A stretch of DNA of 64,000 nt from Gnetum montanum (Eukaryota; Streptophyta; Gnetopsida; Gnetales; Gnetaceae), in assembly GCA_015680685.1 (NCBI GenBank), contig MNCI01014441.1, positions 496,391 to 560,390 of the forward strand. The letters run 5' to 3'. Below, piece after piece: positions 63,121-64,000 of the stretch (positions are counted from its first letter, which is position 1; each line of letters begins with the position of its first letter). The position numbers were made by a program, and so were the translations under genes. The notes under the pieces were generated by a model. That model saw nothing but the letters and a program-made list of their open reading frames with translations, made no database searches and had not been told where the DNA came from.

Positions 63121-64000
63121 TCGAGTTTTATATTTTTTGGGTAATAATTTTGTTTTTTTTTGAATTTTTTTTTCAAGTTTACAAATTTTTTGTAAGGATT
63201 TTTTTCATCATGTATAAAAGTAAAGGAAATAAAAGTATAAATCTAGTCTATCTGCATGAAGAATAAAATAAAATACACAAACTAGCATAATAAATTAGCA
63301 AAGAAAGGCTAAGCTACATGGCTATTGGCTACATGGTTATAAGGACATGGGGTGGAAGGATAAAGGGGTACTTCACTTGTGCAAACTCTTCCTAATTTTT
63401 GAAAGATTAGGGAATGAATAAGGTCTACTTTGCACAAATTTGTATTCACTATTGCCATCACTAATGATGTTAAATGGGAGTTCATCCCATGATGCATCTT
63501 GCCATTCATCATTGTCATTATTGGCTTTCTGCTTTCTCTTGGGTTGTTGGTTCTTGTGTCTGGGAGTTTCTTCTTGAAACTCCACCTCAGACCCTTACTC
63601 TATGTCGATGTTGTTAATAGCTAAGGACACTGTGTTATCACCATGAATGATGATCTCACCCCACACTCCCCTCCTCTCATAAGAAAGATGAATCTTCTGG
63701 TGGATGGGAGAATACACAGCTCATAACTGAGCTAACCAAGGTCTTCCTAGAATAAGGTTAAACCTAGGTGTCTCTTCTAACATCAAGAAATTCATAGTTG
63801 TAGGGAATTACTCCCCTACCACAAAATCTAAGGAGATAGACCCCTTGATAGTAACCCTAAATTTGTTAAAAGACTTGAGAGTAGCTATCGATGTTTGTTG
63901 TATTTGCTTTGTCAAACCTAATCACTCAACAATGATGCACGGGATGATGTTAGTAGCTGCACCATCATCTACCTACACTCAATGCACCTTAAACTACCCC
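63121..64000 (-). pseudogene. Protease region of a Tat-type element
   Basis: From 64000 downward the minus strand reads VDDGAATNIIP (the active site is normally DxGxS; here the Asp is kept and Ser is replaced by Thr), then TIKGSISLDFVVGE and NLILGRPWLAQL (about 63765-63725), followed by a hydrophilic linker with KNQQPKRKQK (about 63555-63525). ILGRPWL is the conserved second protease motif. The frame has several TAG stops. Gag lies beyond the window. It could belong to element F, separated from the RT by the segment 53.3-63.3 kb, or to another copy of the family. Confidence 0.65.

Overview
This window is nuclear DNA from a seed plant. It holds one intact multi-exon plant gene in a landscape of old, nested LTR retrotransposons. 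No prokaryotic or organellar gene order is present. The heavy decay and deep nesting fit a large, slowly purged genome such as a gymnosperm's, but that is inference. Two assembly gaps occur, a single N at 25719 and a run at 45443-45503.

The only clearly functional gene is a UAP56/SUB2-type DEAD-box (DECD) RNA helicase at 14779-17994 (+). It has eleven coding exons that join in frame into 427 residues, with a probable intron in the 5' leader. A tRNA-derived SINE lies upstream.

Left of the gene (1-12971) three related Ty3/gypsy elements are nested. Element D (+) is interrupted by element A (-, ending at 1951) and by element B (-, 3130-11717, both LTRs, near-perfect TTGAT/CTGAT target duplication). 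Right of the gene, element E (-, 21740 to about 44690) can be followed across two insertions: a 3.1-kb presumed solo LTR (23457-26596, CTATC duplication) and a complete 10-kb element C (+, 28535-38585, AATAT duplication). A Tat-type element F then cuts E off inside gag. A, B and C share LTR ends of the type TGATGAG...CTCATCA and primer sites complementary to tRNA-Asp, and the RT and integrase motifs of C and E point to the Athila lineage.

From 44.7 kb to the end lie Tat-lineage sequences: a long LTR-like block, a pol with RT, two RNase H domains and integrase (47.2-53.3 kb, split by a 2.7-kb presumed solo LTR), a satellite of 11 units of about 190 bp (53.85-56.04 kb), a decayed multi-exon gene on the opposite strand (57.1-62.5 kb), and a protease fragment (63.3-64.0 kb).

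The most unusual content is a second Athila-lineage gene, ORF2. It has about 930 codons in B, lies between pol and the 3' LTR, has a long coiled-coil half, and begins directly after a splice-acceptor-like sequence. In B and E a promoter-like block stands upstream of it. The spliced antisense gene in the Tat region is a second candidate for a poorly described retrotransposon-borne gene. All retrotransposon reading frames here are broken, mostly by TAG stops.
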